From CAZFER01 sp964517495 (GTDB taxonomy: Bacteria > Hinthialibacterota > Hinthialibacteria > Hinthialibacterales > Hinthialibacteraceae), in NCBI GenBank assembly GCA_964517495.1, contig CAZFER010000032.1:1-64000 (forward strand): a stretch of 64,000 bases of DNA, in the 5' to 3' direction. Positions 34,940 through 44,336 of the stretch are shown in pieces (within the stretch, counting starts at the first letter, position 1; each line of letters begins with the position of its first letter). The notes beneath the pieces were generated by a model that made no database searches, had not been told where the DNA came from, and saw only the letters and a list, made by a program, of their open reading frames with translations. The position numbers were made by a program, and so were the translations under genes.

Positions 34940-36088
34940 ATGCAGAATTGGAAGATTCGTTTTTTTCTCCCTGATATATCCGAAGAGGAAGAGAATGCAG
35001 TATTAATTCCCCTGCGTAACAAATGGCTTACCATGGGAGAAAAAACACACGCCTTTGAAAAAGCGTTTGCCCAAAAAATCAATACGTCCCATGCCTATGC
35101 TGTCAGTGGCGGCAGCGCCGCTCTTCATCTGGCGCTCATGGCGTTAAATGTCCAACCGGGTGATGAGGTGTTAGTACCCTCATTAACCTTTGTCGCCTGT
35201 TCCAATGTGATTGTGGCTGCTGGCGCCACACCGGTGTTTGTGGATGTATGCGATCATAACGATTGGACCATTTCACCTCAGGATATCGAACGAAAAATCA
35301 CAAACAAAACCCGTGGCATGATCATTGTCCACTATGCGGGTTTCGCTTGCCGCATAAAGGAAATCCAGGCCATCGCCCAAAAACACGGTTTGTTCATCAT
35401 CGAAGATTGCGCCCATGCGGTTATCACCTCTGTGGATGGGCAATACTGCGGTACCTTTGGCGATGTGGGCTGTTTCAGCTTTTACAGTAATAAAAACCTC
35501 ACCGCCGGGGAAGGCGGTATGGTGATAACCCAAAATGAAGAGCTTGCCCAGCGACTGAAAATCCTGCGATCCCATGGAATGACCTCCATGCCTGCCGACC
35601 GGTTTCAAGGGAAAACGCATTCCTATGATATCCAGGGGTTTGGTTTAAATTACCGCATCGACGATATGCGCAGTTCAATCGCCATGTGCCAACTGCAAAA
35701 ACTGGATAAAAACCTGCGCCTTCGCACGCGTGTGTATCAGTCTTATCTCAATAAACTTTCGCAGATTGATTCAATCACGATTCCATTCCAGAATCGTAAT
35801 GCAGCAGAAGCAACGGGATATCATATCTTTCCCGTATTGGTGGAAACATCTGATTTGAGGGACAAGCTGATCGAAGGCTTGAAACAGCAAGGCATTCAAA
35901 CCTCATTTCATTATCCACCCATTCACCAATTCAGTATCTATCAATCCTATTTAAAAGGCCAGGATGTCGCATGCCCGATCACCGAAGAGGTGACCTCGCG
36001 TGAGATAACCTTGCCTTTCTATCCATCAATGTCCGACGATGATATACAAACCGTATGTGACTCCATTCAACAATGTCTAAAAAGTTAA
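34940..36088 (+). CDS. DegT/DnrJ/EryC1-type sugar aminotransferase (copy 1)
   Basis: This 382-residue PLP-dependent enzyme places an amino group on a nucleotide-activated keto-sugar. The PLP-binding Lys is in FYSNKNLTAGEGGM (about residue 184). EDCAHAV gives the conserved Asp, and SGGSAALHLAL the phosphate-binding region. It is strikingly similar to the gene at 37166 (for example both contain DEVLVPSLTFVACxN), so the two are tandem paralogues flanking a glycosyltransferase. Its end overlaps the next gene by 16 bases. Confidence 0.9.
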   Translation: MQNWKIRFFLPDISEEEENAVLIPLRNKWLTMGEKTHAFEKAFAQKINTSHAYAVSGGSAALHLALMALNVQPGDEVLVPSLTFVACSNVIVAAGATPVFVDVCDHNDWTISPQDIERKITNKTRGMIIVHYAGFACRIKEIQAIAQKHGLFIIEDCAHAVITSVDGQYCGTFGDVGCFSFYSNKNLTAGEGGMVITQNEELAQRLKILRSHGMTSMPADRFQGKTHSYDIQGFGLNYRIDDMRSSIAMCQLQKLDKNLRLRTRVYQSYLNKLSQIDSITIPFQNRNAAEATGYHIFPVLVETSDLRDKLIEGLKQQGIQTSFHYPPIHQFSIYQSYLKGQDVACPITEEVTSREITLPFYPSMSDDDIQTVCDSIQQCLKS

Positions 36089-37161
36089 AGATCTGCTATA
36101 TCGGTGACGGCCATTCCATTCATAATCATTTTATGGTGGACTGGTTTGTTCAACATGGGCACGATGTCACTTTTCTCACGGATTCCGTAGGAGATTTACC
36201 TCCGTGCCAGGTTTATTCTGTGGCACCTCAAATGGGAAATGGCTTATTCAGGCATTGGACTGCCATTAAAAATACAAGAAAAATGATAAACGCCCTCCAA
36301 CCGGAACTTGTCCATGCCCATAATGTGACGGGATACGGCTATTGGGGCGCGATGTCCGGTTTTTCCCCCTTTATCCTGACCTCGTGGGGATCGGATCTTT
36401 TGCTCCAAGCTCGTGAGAGTATCTTCGTAAGAATATTGGTTACCTACTGCTTGCGCAAAGCGGCTCTCGTCACCGGTGATGCAGAAGACCTTTGCCGGGT
36501 TGCGGTAAAAATGACAGGCAAAAATGCCGATGTCAGGCTTTTGCAATGGGGAGTCAATCTTGCTCCCTATAATGCTGAACGTGATCCCATGATACACGAC
36601 GAGTTACGCCAGGGGCGTGACTTTGTTTTTGTCAGCACCCGCCGCTTACGTCCCTTGTATAACATTGATATTATAATGAGAGCCTATGCCAGGATCGTTT
36701 CTTCACTGCCTTCAAGCCTTTTGCTTATTGTTGGTGATGATCACCAAAAAGCGGAATTGCTTGGGCTAAGAGATGAGTTGGGCTTGGGTAACCATGTTAT
36801 GTTTACCGGCTGGCTTACTCCGGATGAAATGGTGGTTGTGCTTCGCCATTCCGATGCATTTGTTTCTGTTCCATCCAGCGACAGTACCGCCCTTTCATTG
36901 CTCGAAGCGTTCGCCGCTTCATTACCCGTGATTGTGTCTGATCTGCCTGCCAATCATGAGTGGATTACTCATCAACAGAACGGCCTATTGGTATGCCCGA
37001 AGGATATGGATGGATTGGCCCAAGCCATGCTTGAAATAGCCCAACATCCAGAGCGTTCGAAGCAGTGGGGATTGCTGAACCGCCAGATCGTTGAAAAGCG
37101 GGGCAATCGGCAAATTGAAATGGAAAAATTGGAAAAATGGTATTACGAAATTAGAAAGTAG
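36073..37161 (+). CDS. Family 4-type glycosyltransferase
   Basis: The 362-residue GT-B protein begins with KICYIGDGHSIHNHFMVDWF, typical of the N-terminal Rossmann half. The C-terminal half has the nucleotide-sugar site with SDSTALSLLEAFAASLPVIV (the family Ex7E region, here with S in place of the first Glu) and the VSTRRLRPLYNID stretch. It transfers a sugar in surface glycan synthesis; donor and acceptor unknown. It overlaps the aminotransferase before it and lies 4 bases before the paralogue after it. Confidence 0.85.
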   Translation: MSKKLKICYIGDGHSIHNHFMVDWFVQHGHDVTFLTDSVGDLPPCQVYSVAPQMGNGLFRHWTAIKNTRKMINALQPELVHAHNVTGYGYWGAMSGFSPFILTSWGSDLLLQARESIFVRILVTYCLRKAALVTGDAEDLCRVAVKMTGKNADVRLLQWGVNLAPYNAERDPMIHDELRQGRDFVFVSTRRLRPLYNIDIIMRAYARIVSSLPSSLLLIVGDDHQKAELLGLRDELGLGNHVMFTGWLTPDEMVVVLRHSDAFVSVPSSDSTALSLLEAFAASLPVIVSDLPANHEWITHQQNGLLVCPKDMDGLAQAMLEIAQHPERSKQWGLLNRQIVEKRGNRQIEMEKLEKWYYEIRK

Positions 37162-37165
37162 ATCA

Positions 37166-38311
37166 ATGTCTTGGAAAATTACCCTATTCATGCCTGATTT
37201 TACCGAAAGTGACCTGCAGGCTGTTTGCAAACCCATCCAGGATGCCTGGTTAACCATGGGAAGCAAAACCCAGGAATTTGAAACCCGCTTTGCTGAAATC
37301 ATCAAGGCAAAACATACCTTTGCCGTCAGCAACGGAACAAGTGCATTGCAACTCGGATTGGCGGCTTTGGATATTAAACCGGGGGATGAGGTGCTGGTGC
37401 CTTCCCTCACTTTTGTGGCATGCGCCAATTCCATTATTGCCCAGGGCGCCAAACCTGTATTCGTGGATGTGGCCGATAATACGGATTGGACCATCTCGCC
37501 CGATGATATTCGCCGCAAAATCACCCCCAACACCAAAGCCATCATGGTGGTCCATTACGCCGGTTTCCCCTGCCGCATGGATGAGATCAAAAGCATTGCC
37601 AGGGAGCATAACCTGCGCATCATCGAGGACAGCGCCCATGCGGTGGTGACTTCAGTGAATGGCCATTATTGTGGAACGATGGGCGATGTGGGAGCATTTA
37701 GCTTTTTCAGCAACAAAAACATTACCACCGGTGAAGGTGGTATGGTTGCCACTAATGATGATGCGCTGGCGGAACGAATCCAGAAGATGCGTTCACATGG
37801 CATGACCACCCTTACCCTCGATCGCCACAAAGGACGTGCGATTTCTTACGATGTCGTCGAAACCGGTTATAACGTTCGCATCGATGAGATCCGCAGCTGC
37901 CTGGGTATAAGCCAATTACAACGGCTTGATACCATCCTGAAGAAGAGAAGAGCGATCTATAAACACTATGTCGAAGAATTGAGGGATGTGGACGAATTGA
38001 CCATTCCATTTCTTGATCAAGACCATAATACCGTGGGGATTCATATCTTCCCCATTCTGTTGAATGCGGCATTGAATCGAAACGAATTTATCGAATGCAT
38101 GAAAGAAAAAGGCATTCAAACCTCCATCCATTATCCTCCAATCCATCAGTTCACGGCCTATCGCAGGATTGTGGATCGAGATGTGGCCTGTCCTTTGACA
38201 GAATCCATTGCTGAACATGAGGTAACCATGCCGTTTTATCCCTCCATGAAAGAAGAAGATGTCAATCTGGTGTGTACCTCAATCAAAGAATGTCTTGCAA
38301 TGATGAAATGA
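37166..38311 (+). CDS. DegT/DnrJ/EryC1-type sugar aminotransferase (copy 2)
   Basis: Starting at ATG 37166 gives 381 residues, matching copy 1 in length; an upstream in-frame ATG at 37091 would lie inside the glycosyltransferase gene. The PLP Lys is in FFSNKNITTGEGGM, and EDSAHAV carries the conserved Asp. By eye, well over half of the residues match the enzyme at 34940, including long shared blocks such as DEVLVPSLTFVACAN. The pair probably arose by duplication and may act on different keto-sugars or on two steps of a diamino-sugar pathway. Confidence 0.9.
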   Translation: MSWKITLFMPDFTESDLQAVCKPIQDAWLTMGSKTQEFETRFAEIIKAKHTFAVSNGTSALQLGLAALDIKPGDEVLVPSLTFVACANSIIAQGAKPVFVDVADNTDWTISPDDIRRKITPNTKAIMVVHYAGFPCRMDEIKSIAREHNLRIIEDSAHAVVTSVNGHYCGTMGDVGAFSFFSNKNITTGEGGMVATNDDALAERIQKMRSHGMTTLTLDRHKGRAISYDVVETGYNVRIDEIRSCLGISQLQRLDTILKKRRAIYKHYVEELRDVDELTIPFLDQDHNTVGIHIFPILLNAALNRNEFIECMKEKGIQTSIHYPPIHQFTAYRRIVDRDVACPLTESIAEHEVTMPFYPSMKEEDVNLVCTSIKECLAMMK

Positions 38312-38340
38312 GCATATTGGTTTAAGCGTGGAGTGGTTTT

Positions 38341-39411
38341 TCAAATCACTCCCTCTCTCTTAAGATATTCACGCAATTCCTCTTTGGATATCGTGTGAGT
38401 GCTGCTGCTGTATCCTTCCAGGTGAAACAGTTTTTGAGAGGTAAATTCATCCATCCTATGGGTGGGAACAATAACCGCCATCTCATCATCGACTATAAAA
38501 GTCCGTTCCAATTCATGGCTGGAAAGCAGGTCCTCATCGAATTTCTCACCCGCCCCCGCTCCTTTGATTTTAACTTCTATGTCTTTAGGTGAATGCCCAT
38601 ATTTTGGCGCCAATTCTTCAATCATCACTTCAGCGAGATCGTTGATCCGAACCGATTTCATCCGTATCAAATATATCTCCCCCCCCGTTGCGCACGCTGT
38701 GGCCCGCAAGATAAGATTAACCGCATTGGGGATGGACATAAAAAAGCGCCGCATTTTGGGATCGCTTAAGGTTAACGGCCCTCCCTCGCGAATCTGTTCA
38801 CGCCAAAAGGGGATGACTGATCCCCGCGAATCCAAAACATTCCCCAGTCGAACGGAACACAGCGTCTTATGAGGTTCACGACGGTAAAACGAGGCCCAGG
38901 TGATTAGCCGTTCAGCCAATAACTTCGTGGCGCCCATTGTCGATGTCACGTTTACTGCTTTATCCGTACTTATAGAGACCACCCGGTCGGTAACTGGATT
39001 TTCCAGGGTGCAGGTTATCACATTTTGAGTACCCATCACATTGGTTTTAATGGCTTCCAATGGATCGTATTCAGTTGATTCAATTCGCTTTAGTGCCGCC
39101 GCATGAAAAACCACATGCACACCTTCCATCGCGCGGTTCAGCCGTGTGGCATCTCGTATATCCCCGAGTAAGCAGCGTATACACTGGTGATCCTTGAGAT
39201 GATAACGTAGCTGGGACTGCTTGTATTCATCACGGCTAAAGATACGTAGAATTCTTGGATTACATGGAATTAATTGCCGAACGATCTCACTTCCAATCGT
39301 TCCAGTCCCCCCAGTTACCAATACATTTTTCCCCTCAATCAAGGGTAATAGTTTTTCCCGAACCGCAAGATAGCGTTGATTGGAATATAAATCATTAATC
39401 CATTGACTCAC
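38341..39411 (-). CDS. CapD/PseB-like nucleotide-sugar 4,6-dehydratase
   Basis: This 356-residue soluble extended SDR has a Rossmann motif GGTGTIGS near residue 34. VVSISTDKAVN and the STMGATK segment hold the Met-x3-Lys that replaces the usual Tyr-x3-Lys in this family, as in PseB/FlaA1 and CapD. RRFFMSIPNAVNLIL in the second half is also family-typical. These enzymes make UDP-4-keto-6-deoxy sugars, the substrates of DegT aminotransferases, so it fits with the two aminotransferase genes ending 30 bases away on the opposite strand. There is no membrane domain, so it is the short form. Confidence 0.85.
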   Translation of the reverse strand: MSQWINDLYSNQRYLAVREKLLPLIEGKNVLVTGGTGTIGSEIVRQLIPCNPRILRIFSRDEYKQSQLRYHLKDHQCIRCLLGDIRDATRLNRAMEGVHVVFHAAALKRIESTEYDPLEAIKTNVMGTQNVITCTLENPVTDRVVSISTDKAVNVTSTMGATKLLAERLITWASFYRREPHKTLCSVRLGNVLDSRGSVIPFWREQIREGGPLTLSDPKMRRFFMSIPNAVNLILRATACATGGEIYLIRMKSVRINDLAEVMIEELAPKYGHSPKDIEVKIKGAGAGEKFDEDLLSSHELERTFIVDDEMAVIVPTHRMDEFTSQKLFHLEGYSSSTHTISKEELREYLKREGVI

Positions 39412-39553
39412 AATAGTTTACTTTCTAACCCTCAGAATTTATTGCATTTTTGCAACATTTTGCACTTTGTCAATGAAGAGCGGATAAACTCAGATGAAAC
39501 AAATCTAATATAAAATCGTAATTGAATCAATGAAAAACCTTTATATGGTATTC

Positions 39554-39585
39554 TATTGTACAGACAGAAATGGCTGTATTATAAT
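39554..39585 (+). promoter_or_regulatory. Possible promoter before the LapA-like gene
   Basis: A perfect -10 TATAAT (39580-39585) is preceded by a weak -35 TTGTAC near 39556 at about 18 bases. It lies about 90 bases before the LapA-like start. Confidence 0.4.
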
Positions 39586-39675
39586 GAACAGGATATAGGA
39601 TTGGATCAAATTTAAATATAATACGTTGAATTATATATGCAACGCCCTCGAAAGCGTTTAAGGAGCTAATTGGCT

Positions 39676-39906
39676 ATGACTGAAACTGACCATTTCCAGG
39701 GCCGGGCAAAATTGATCGGCATTTGTGTTGCCATTTTGTTGTTCGGCATTTTTCTAGGCATGAATTCCACTCCCACCACGGTATGGATTTTTGGTTGGAA
39801 GCCAGAGTTACCATTGATCATCATCGCATTAGTCTGCTTTGTATTAGGTTGTGTTTGTGGATGGTTCCTTTCGATCGTGAACCGCCGGAAAATTGAAGAG
39901 GAATAG
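39676..39906 (+). CDS. LapA-like small membrane protein (DUF1049)
   Basis: The 76-residue protein has two membrane helices (about 11-29 and 44-65) with a short loop containing TTVWIFGWKPELPLIII, the pattern of the LapA/DUF1049 domain. AAGGAGCT lies about 9 bases before the ATG at 39676; a TTG at 39670 is possible. In E. coli LapA takes part in lipopolysaccharide assembly; here only the fold is supported. The gene lies among surface-glycan genes. Confidence 0.65.
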   Translation: MTETDHFQGRAKLIGICVAILLFGIFLGMNSTPTTVWIFGWKPELPLIIIALVCFVLGCVCGWFLSIVNRRKIEEE

Positions 39907-39926
39907 GGCTTAATTGGGTTGCTGTG

Positions 39927-40295
39927 CTATGCCTTTAAGCTATTCACGGCTTCCTCAACCGTATCATACATAGGAAAAAGTTCATCCAACCGGGCAACAT
40001 GAAACACCTTGGCAACATGTTGGTTGGCGCCAGCAAATGCAATGGTCCCTTCTTTTAATGACTTATAACCCGACAAGAATGATGCCAAAGCTTGGCTGTT
40101 GAGGCTGTCCATTTGCGACACATCAACAATAATCTTGGTCTTCCCCTCCTTGGCCAAACGGTGCAATTGCGATTTCAGTGTGGATGTATCGGTATACGTA
40201 ATCGAACCCGATACTTGAAGTAACACCACATCTCCGAGACTTTTTTTCACCAGACGCATTGCTTTGTTGCTCCCCTCAATGAACGATTTTTTCAT
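39927..40295 (-). CDS. STAS-domain anti-anti-sigma factor
   Basis: The protein has 122 residues. Residues ~14-118 form a STAS domain of the SpoIIAA/RsbV type: VVLLQVSGSITYTDTSTLKS at the start and VDVSQMDSLNSQALASFLSG around the phospho-acceptor Ser. Partners are RsbW/RsbT-like kinases such as the protein at 6017, but no partner is adjacent. It is monocistronic and convergent with the LapA-like gene, 20 bases from its stop. Confidence 0.8.
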   Translation of the reverse strand: MKKSFIEGSNKAMRLVKKSLGDVVLLQVSGSITYTDTSTLKSQLHRLAKEGKTKIIVDVSQMDSLNSQALASFLSGYKSLKEGTIAFAGANQHVAKVFHVARLDELFPMYDTVEEAVNSLKA

Positions 40296-40513
40296 CCGCT
40301 CATTTATTCAAATACATTTACATTTCGGATAATATTTGATCATAGATTATCACTTAAGGCAATAACTCGATCCTATTTTTAGATGAGATTTCAAAAAAAC
40401 CTGGAATGTGCATTTGTGGAATCAAAGCATTGAGATAGAGGAATGTCCAGGAATGGAAATAATATGAATACAGGTAAGATGTCCTCTTATAAAATAAATT
40501 TAGTGACTATTGC

Positions 40514-42031
40514 TTAAGCGATTGATTTCGATAGATTCAAAGGGGTTAACAGCCTGGATAAAACATCGGCTGCTGAATAAGATTGTTTTCCTTTTGGAAT
40601 AAATTGAGTGATAAGTGAAAGATCACGTCCTGAGGTGACGAGGGGTTTCTCCATGTAACCTGACTTCTGTTGCTGCTCAAGTCCAATATTGGCAAGCAGG
40701 GCGTTGCACAGGCATTTTCGACCTTGGGTTTCCTCGAGGTTCCCTCCCTTACGCGTATAATCGTCAACCGGTTCAGAGGGACAGCGGTAGAGGACTTTTC
40801 CAGATTCTGATTGGCATACTTTTCTTAAGTATCCCAAGTCACATATTCGTGGCCGTTCTTCATAACTGGATGTTTCTGACAAGGTATCTCCCATCAAAAA
40901 GACTTTAAAGGGAAATCCTGTGGGTGATGCCAATGGATCCGTGAAAACAGAATAGTCATTGTTCAACACGCCTTCGATGACTTTTCGTTTTATCGATTCC
41001 GATAAACCGGATTCATCACAAAACGCAAAGGGACTACCTATTTGTACTCCTGTGGCCCCCTGATTGAGAGCATATTCCACTTTTTCAGGTTCACCATATG
41101 AACCGGCAGGCCAAAAGGGGAGTTCCAACTTGCGAAAGGCCTCAAAATCGATGGCGTCCCGGTCACCATAAATGGGTTCACCCTTGGGGTCCAAATGAAT
41201 ACCACCGCGTGGGGGGGCATTATGGCCTCCTGCGGTATGGCCTTCAACAACAAAACCATCGACTTTCCCAGTTGATTTGCGTTTTAATGACAAAGCTAAT
41301 GTATAAGACGAAACAATTGCCAGAAAACGTGGACGTTTAAGTTTTTCCTGCATTTCTCCCATAACATCGATGGGATTAAAATGCATATGGTAAGGATTTT
41401 TTGAGTCACTGCCCTCCACATCGATCCTCATGCTGGCCTCATCATGGTTGACATAGCGATCAATAATCCCTGGAATTTCGCGGGGGATGCCGGCGCCCAT
41501 CAGGATATAGTCCACTCCGGCAAGCATGGCCCCGTAAATAGAGGCTAAATTGGGCATCTGGATTTTTTCCAGATAATTGATTCCCACAATGCCGCTGTGG
41601 CCCTCTTTGGCGAGAAAGACTTCGACAAAATTTGCTAATACAGTGATTTGGAGAAGCAACTTACTTGGTTTAAGGGTAAATACCGGCCCGAGCTTGAAGG
41701 CTTTATCGGCGGGTTTGCCGTTTTGAACATAATATTTTTGATAGATGGGCCAGGCAATTTCTGGTTTTGGAAAAGCATTCAATGCCCGTTTTATATGGTC
41801 ACCTGGATCACCTTGTTGAAGCCGTCTGATGAGAATGGAATCGAGCGCTGTTCCAGAAACGACTCCCAATTGACCCATTTGTGAAACGGCCTTTGCCAGG
41901 GACCAATTTGAAACACCGGCTCCCATCCCTCCTTGAATGATAAGGGGATCACTCATATTTAAAAAAACACAATCCTTTCCATGATCCTCAAACCGAATAT
42001 TCAGCTGGGGCATTAGTAAAATACCGAGCAA
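40514..42031 (-). CDS. Nitronate monooxygenase-like FMN protein
   Basis: The protein has up to 505 residues; the start may lie at internal Met 7 or 26, as SDPLIIQGGMGAGVSNW begins the TIM-barrel. QGGMG, EGHTAGGHNAP and GATGVQIGSPFAF are the FMN-binding motifs of the 2-nitropropane dioxygenase/nitronate monooxygenase family. The His in EGHTAGGH is the usual active-site base. It is longer than classical NMO (~330) because of a C-terminal Cys-containing extension after ~residue 390 (CDLGYLRKVC, YRCPSEP, GRKCLCNALL), which may bind metal. Substrate not assigned. Confidence 0.75.
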   Translation of the reverse strand: MLGILLMPQLNIRFEDHGKDCVFLNMSDPLIIQGGMGAGVSNWSLAKAVSQMGQLGVVSGTALDSILIRRLQQGDPGDHIKRALNAFPKPEIAWPIYQKYYVQNGKPADKAFKLGPVFTLKPSKLLLQITVLANFVEVFLAKEGHSGIVGINYLEKIQMPNLASIYGAMLAGVDYILMGAGIPREIPGIIDRYVNHDEASMRIDVEGSDSKNPYHMHFNPIDVMGEMQEKLKRPRFLAIVSSYTLALSLKRKSTGKVDGFVVEGHTAGGHNAPPRGGIHLDPKGEPIYGDRDAIDFEAFRKLELPFWPAGSYGEPEKVEYALNQGATGVQIGSPFAFCDESGLSESIKRKVIEGVLNNDYSVFTDPLASPTGFPFKVFLMGDTLSETSSYEERPRICDLGYLRKVCQSESGKVLYRCPSEPVDDYTRKGGNLEETQGRKCLCNALLANIGLEQQQKSGYMEKPLVTSGRDLSLITQFIPKGKQSYSAADVLSRLLTPLNLSKSIA

Positions 42032-42118
42032 AGGGATACGTTACCAATGTAAGGCTGAATGAGAGATCAAGACATTACAGGTTATTAATTTTGAATGTAT
42101 ACAGCAATACGTGTAAAG

Positions 42119-43270
42119 TCAATCTGATTCGGCTACAGCCTCATAAACGTAAACTGTTCTTTCGACCATGTTTGGAATAGTATACATGATTTCTAGATTT
42201 TCTTTAGCCGTCGCTGCCATAATCGGCCAATTGTTTTGGTCTTCTATTGCCCGACCAATGGTATCAACAAGTCCATTGATCGAATGAGGGGCTAAATAGC
42301 CATTTTCCCCATCTTTAATTATATCACGTGAACCAGTCACATCGGTTGCCACCACAGGGGTGTCTGCTCCCCACGCTTCCAGGATAGTTAATGGCAGCCC
42401 TTCCCACAAGGATGACAAAACATACAAATTCATGGTTGCATACCAAGGCCGTACATCGTCGCAATGACCGGTGAAATGTACTTTCTCAGCGATATTTAGA
42501 AATTCTGCCAAATTTCTCAATTTCATCCGCTCTGGACCATCTCCTACAATCAATAGATGCATGGAGGAATCATCTTTGGATAATATTGAAAATGCTTGCA
42601 ATAAACGATCAATTCCTTTTTGCCATTGCAGACGGGCAACGGTTCCCAAAACCAATGAATCTTCAGGGATTCGGTATTTTCCGCGCCCTTCTTGCCGGAA
42701 ACGCTCTCGTTCTTCAGAGGTGAAGGGATTCATGGGTACAGCGTTTTCCACCAGATAAGCCTTTTGATGTGCTCCTGGCAATGCTTCCGTCAATGCTTGT
42801 TGTGTCCCCTGAGAAACACATATATAGGCCGAGGTTTGATTCAACAATAGCCATTCCAAAAAATTGACCGCCAACCGTGAGGCTGGATTTGTATAGTGTG
42901 GAGGGTGGTAACCATGCACCGTATATACAAGGGGAAGGGCGGTAGATGAAAACAAACAGGCTGCGCGGGTAAGAAATGCAGCACGATGGCCATGTACATG
43001 TATCAAATCCAAGTTAAGTTTGGATGTTAAGCCTCGGATAACCCGCATTAGATTGAATTGAAAGGAGTTATGCATGGGAATAGAATGAACAGTGAACCCT
43101 GATTCGATGAATTTGTTAAACAACGCAGGGTTGTCGTTGGGAGCAGCGATTTCGACTGTAAATCCTTTATCTTTAAGCCCTTGGCTAAGATAGAAAAGAT
43201 GGTGGGCTGCACCTCCCTGCAGGGAAGCAATGATATGGAGAACATGACATGTAAAGGGATCATGATTCAT
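42119..43270 (-). CDS. Family 4-type glycosyltransferase
   Basis: This 383-residue GT-B enzyme opens with HVLHIIASLQGGAAHHLFYL (N-terminal Rossmann half). The second half contains LGTVARLQWQKGIDRLLQAF, the donor-binding region, and SSLWEGLPLTILEAWGADTP with the Ex7E pair. It transfers sugar from a nucleotide donor in exopolysaccharide or lipid-linked glycan synthesis. The family 2 enzyme is encoded 37 bases upstream on the same strand, so both belong to one small operon. Confidence 0.9.
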   Translation of the reverse strand: MNHDPFTCHVLHIIASLQGGAAHHLFYLSQGLKDKGFTVEIAAPNDNPALFNKFIESGFTVHSIPMHNSFQFNLMRVIRGLTSKLNLDLIHVHGHRAAFLTRAACLFSSTALPLVYTVHGYHPPHYTNPASRLAVNFLEWLLLNQTSAYICVSQGTQQALTEALPGAHQKAYLVENAVPMNPFTSEERERFRQEGRGKYRIPEDSLVLGTVARLQWQKGIDRLLQAFSILSKDDSSMHLLIVGDGPERMKLRNLAEFLNIAEKVHFTGHCDDVRPWYATMNLYVLSSLWEGLPLTILEAWGADTPVVATDVTGSRDIIKDGENGYLAPHSINGLVDTIGRAIEDQNNWPIMAATAKENLEIMYTIPNMVERTVYVYEAVAESD

Positions 43271-43307
43271 AAGAACTGACGATATTCATCTAAACCTTAA
43301 TTTGTTT

Positions 43308-44222
43308 TCAGATCCCTGGTTTGCTCCATACTTCTCTGAATACATCCCAGGAAAGTCCACGGGAGAAACCAGAACGGCGGCCAATAAACCAACGCCTCAT
43401 CATTTTTAAGGTTAAATAGCATCGCAATTTAAATAAAGCAAATCCACCGAAATATCTCTTGGTAAAATAACATTGGCTGCGCCGGTATTCGATTTCAGCT
43501 AATTCTGGGTCTTTAGCCACACTGGCGCCATGGACATGCCGAACTTGAACCTCAGAAGTATGATAGATGGAATAATCTTTTTCTTTTGCCCGCAAACACC
43601 AGTCGATGTCTTCAAAATACAGGAAAAAGTTCTGATCCCACGGACCGATATCAAATGCTGTCGACCTCGCAAAAAACATACACGAACCCGATACCCAATC
43701 CACTTCACGGGTTTTACAAGCTTCTGCCAGAACCGCTTTTCTTGCCCAGCTTTCATGATCTGCGAGGGCGAGGTCTAATTTTTGCCGTCGTTTTTCTTCA
43801 GCATAGGTGGGAAAACGGCCCCAGGTTAACTGAGGGTAACCATCATCTTCAAAATGCAAGGGCGCCACAATCCCAGGAAAATCAAGACGTTGCCACACAC
43901 GATAAAGAGTGGCCGCTTGAGAAGGCGTAATTAAAATATCACTGTTTAACAATAATACTTCCCGTTGATGGGTTGAGGCGATACCTTCATTAACTGCAGC
44001 CGCATAGCCATCATTCTCTTCGCGAGCGATCAAATTGACCATAGGGAATTGGGCTTCAATCAAATTGGCACTACCATCGGTGGATCGGTTGTCAACCACT
44101 GTAACGGTGAAGCGGTTGTGGCGTGTTAGAGTCCTACTTTCTGTATGAAATAAAGATTCCAATAATCGTTGAAGATGGTTGGCACAATTATAATTGATGA
44201 TAATGATATCAAACACAAGCAT
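43308..44222 (-). CDS. Family 2 glycosyltransferase
   Basis: The 304-residue GT-A enzyme begins with FDIIIINYNCANHLQRLLES and has DNRSTDGS for nucleotide binding. LLLNSDI gives a DxD-like region (Asn-Ser-Asp), and FFLYFEDIDWCLRAKEKDYS carries the family ED-x-D motif. It is similar in pattern to rhamnosyltransferases. It is the upstream partner of the GT4 gene at 42119. Confidence 0.9.
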   Translation of the reverse strand: MLVFDIIIINYNCANHLQRLLESLFHTESRTLTRHNRFTVTVVDNRSTDGSANLIEAQFPMVNLIAREENDGYAAAVNEGIASTHQREVLLLNSDILITPSQAATLYRVWQRLDFPGIVAPLHFEDDGYPQLTWGRFPTYAEEKRRQKLDLALADHESWARKAVLAEACKTREVDWVSGSCMFFARSTAFDIGPWDQNFFLYFEDIDWCLRAKEKDYSIYHTSEVQVRHVHGASVAKDPELAEIEYRRSQCYFTKRYFGGFALFKLRCYLTLKMMRRWFIGRRSGFSRGLSWDVFREVWSKPGI

Positions 44223-44252
44223 CTCGATCCGGTAGATTCAGGATGTAAACAA

Positions 44253-44283
44253 AGCAAGGGCAGGCGATCTACCTGCCCTTGCT
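44253..44283 (-). terminator. Intrinsic terminator after the DUF6807 gene
   Basis: AGCAAGGGCAGG and CCTGCCCTTGCT form a perfect 12-bp stem around a 7-base loop. On the minus strand TTTGTTTA follows. It lies 53 bases after the stop of the DUF6807 gene. Confidence 0.75.
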
Positions 44284-44336
44284 CATATTATGACGTTGTT
44301 TTTTTCTCTAACCAAGCCCAAGAAATTGTTAATTGA

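Noticed and set aside
37091..37165. Longer start for the second DegT aminotransferase
   Set aside because: The extension lies inside the upstream glycosyltransferase gene and does not match the paralogue's N-terminus.
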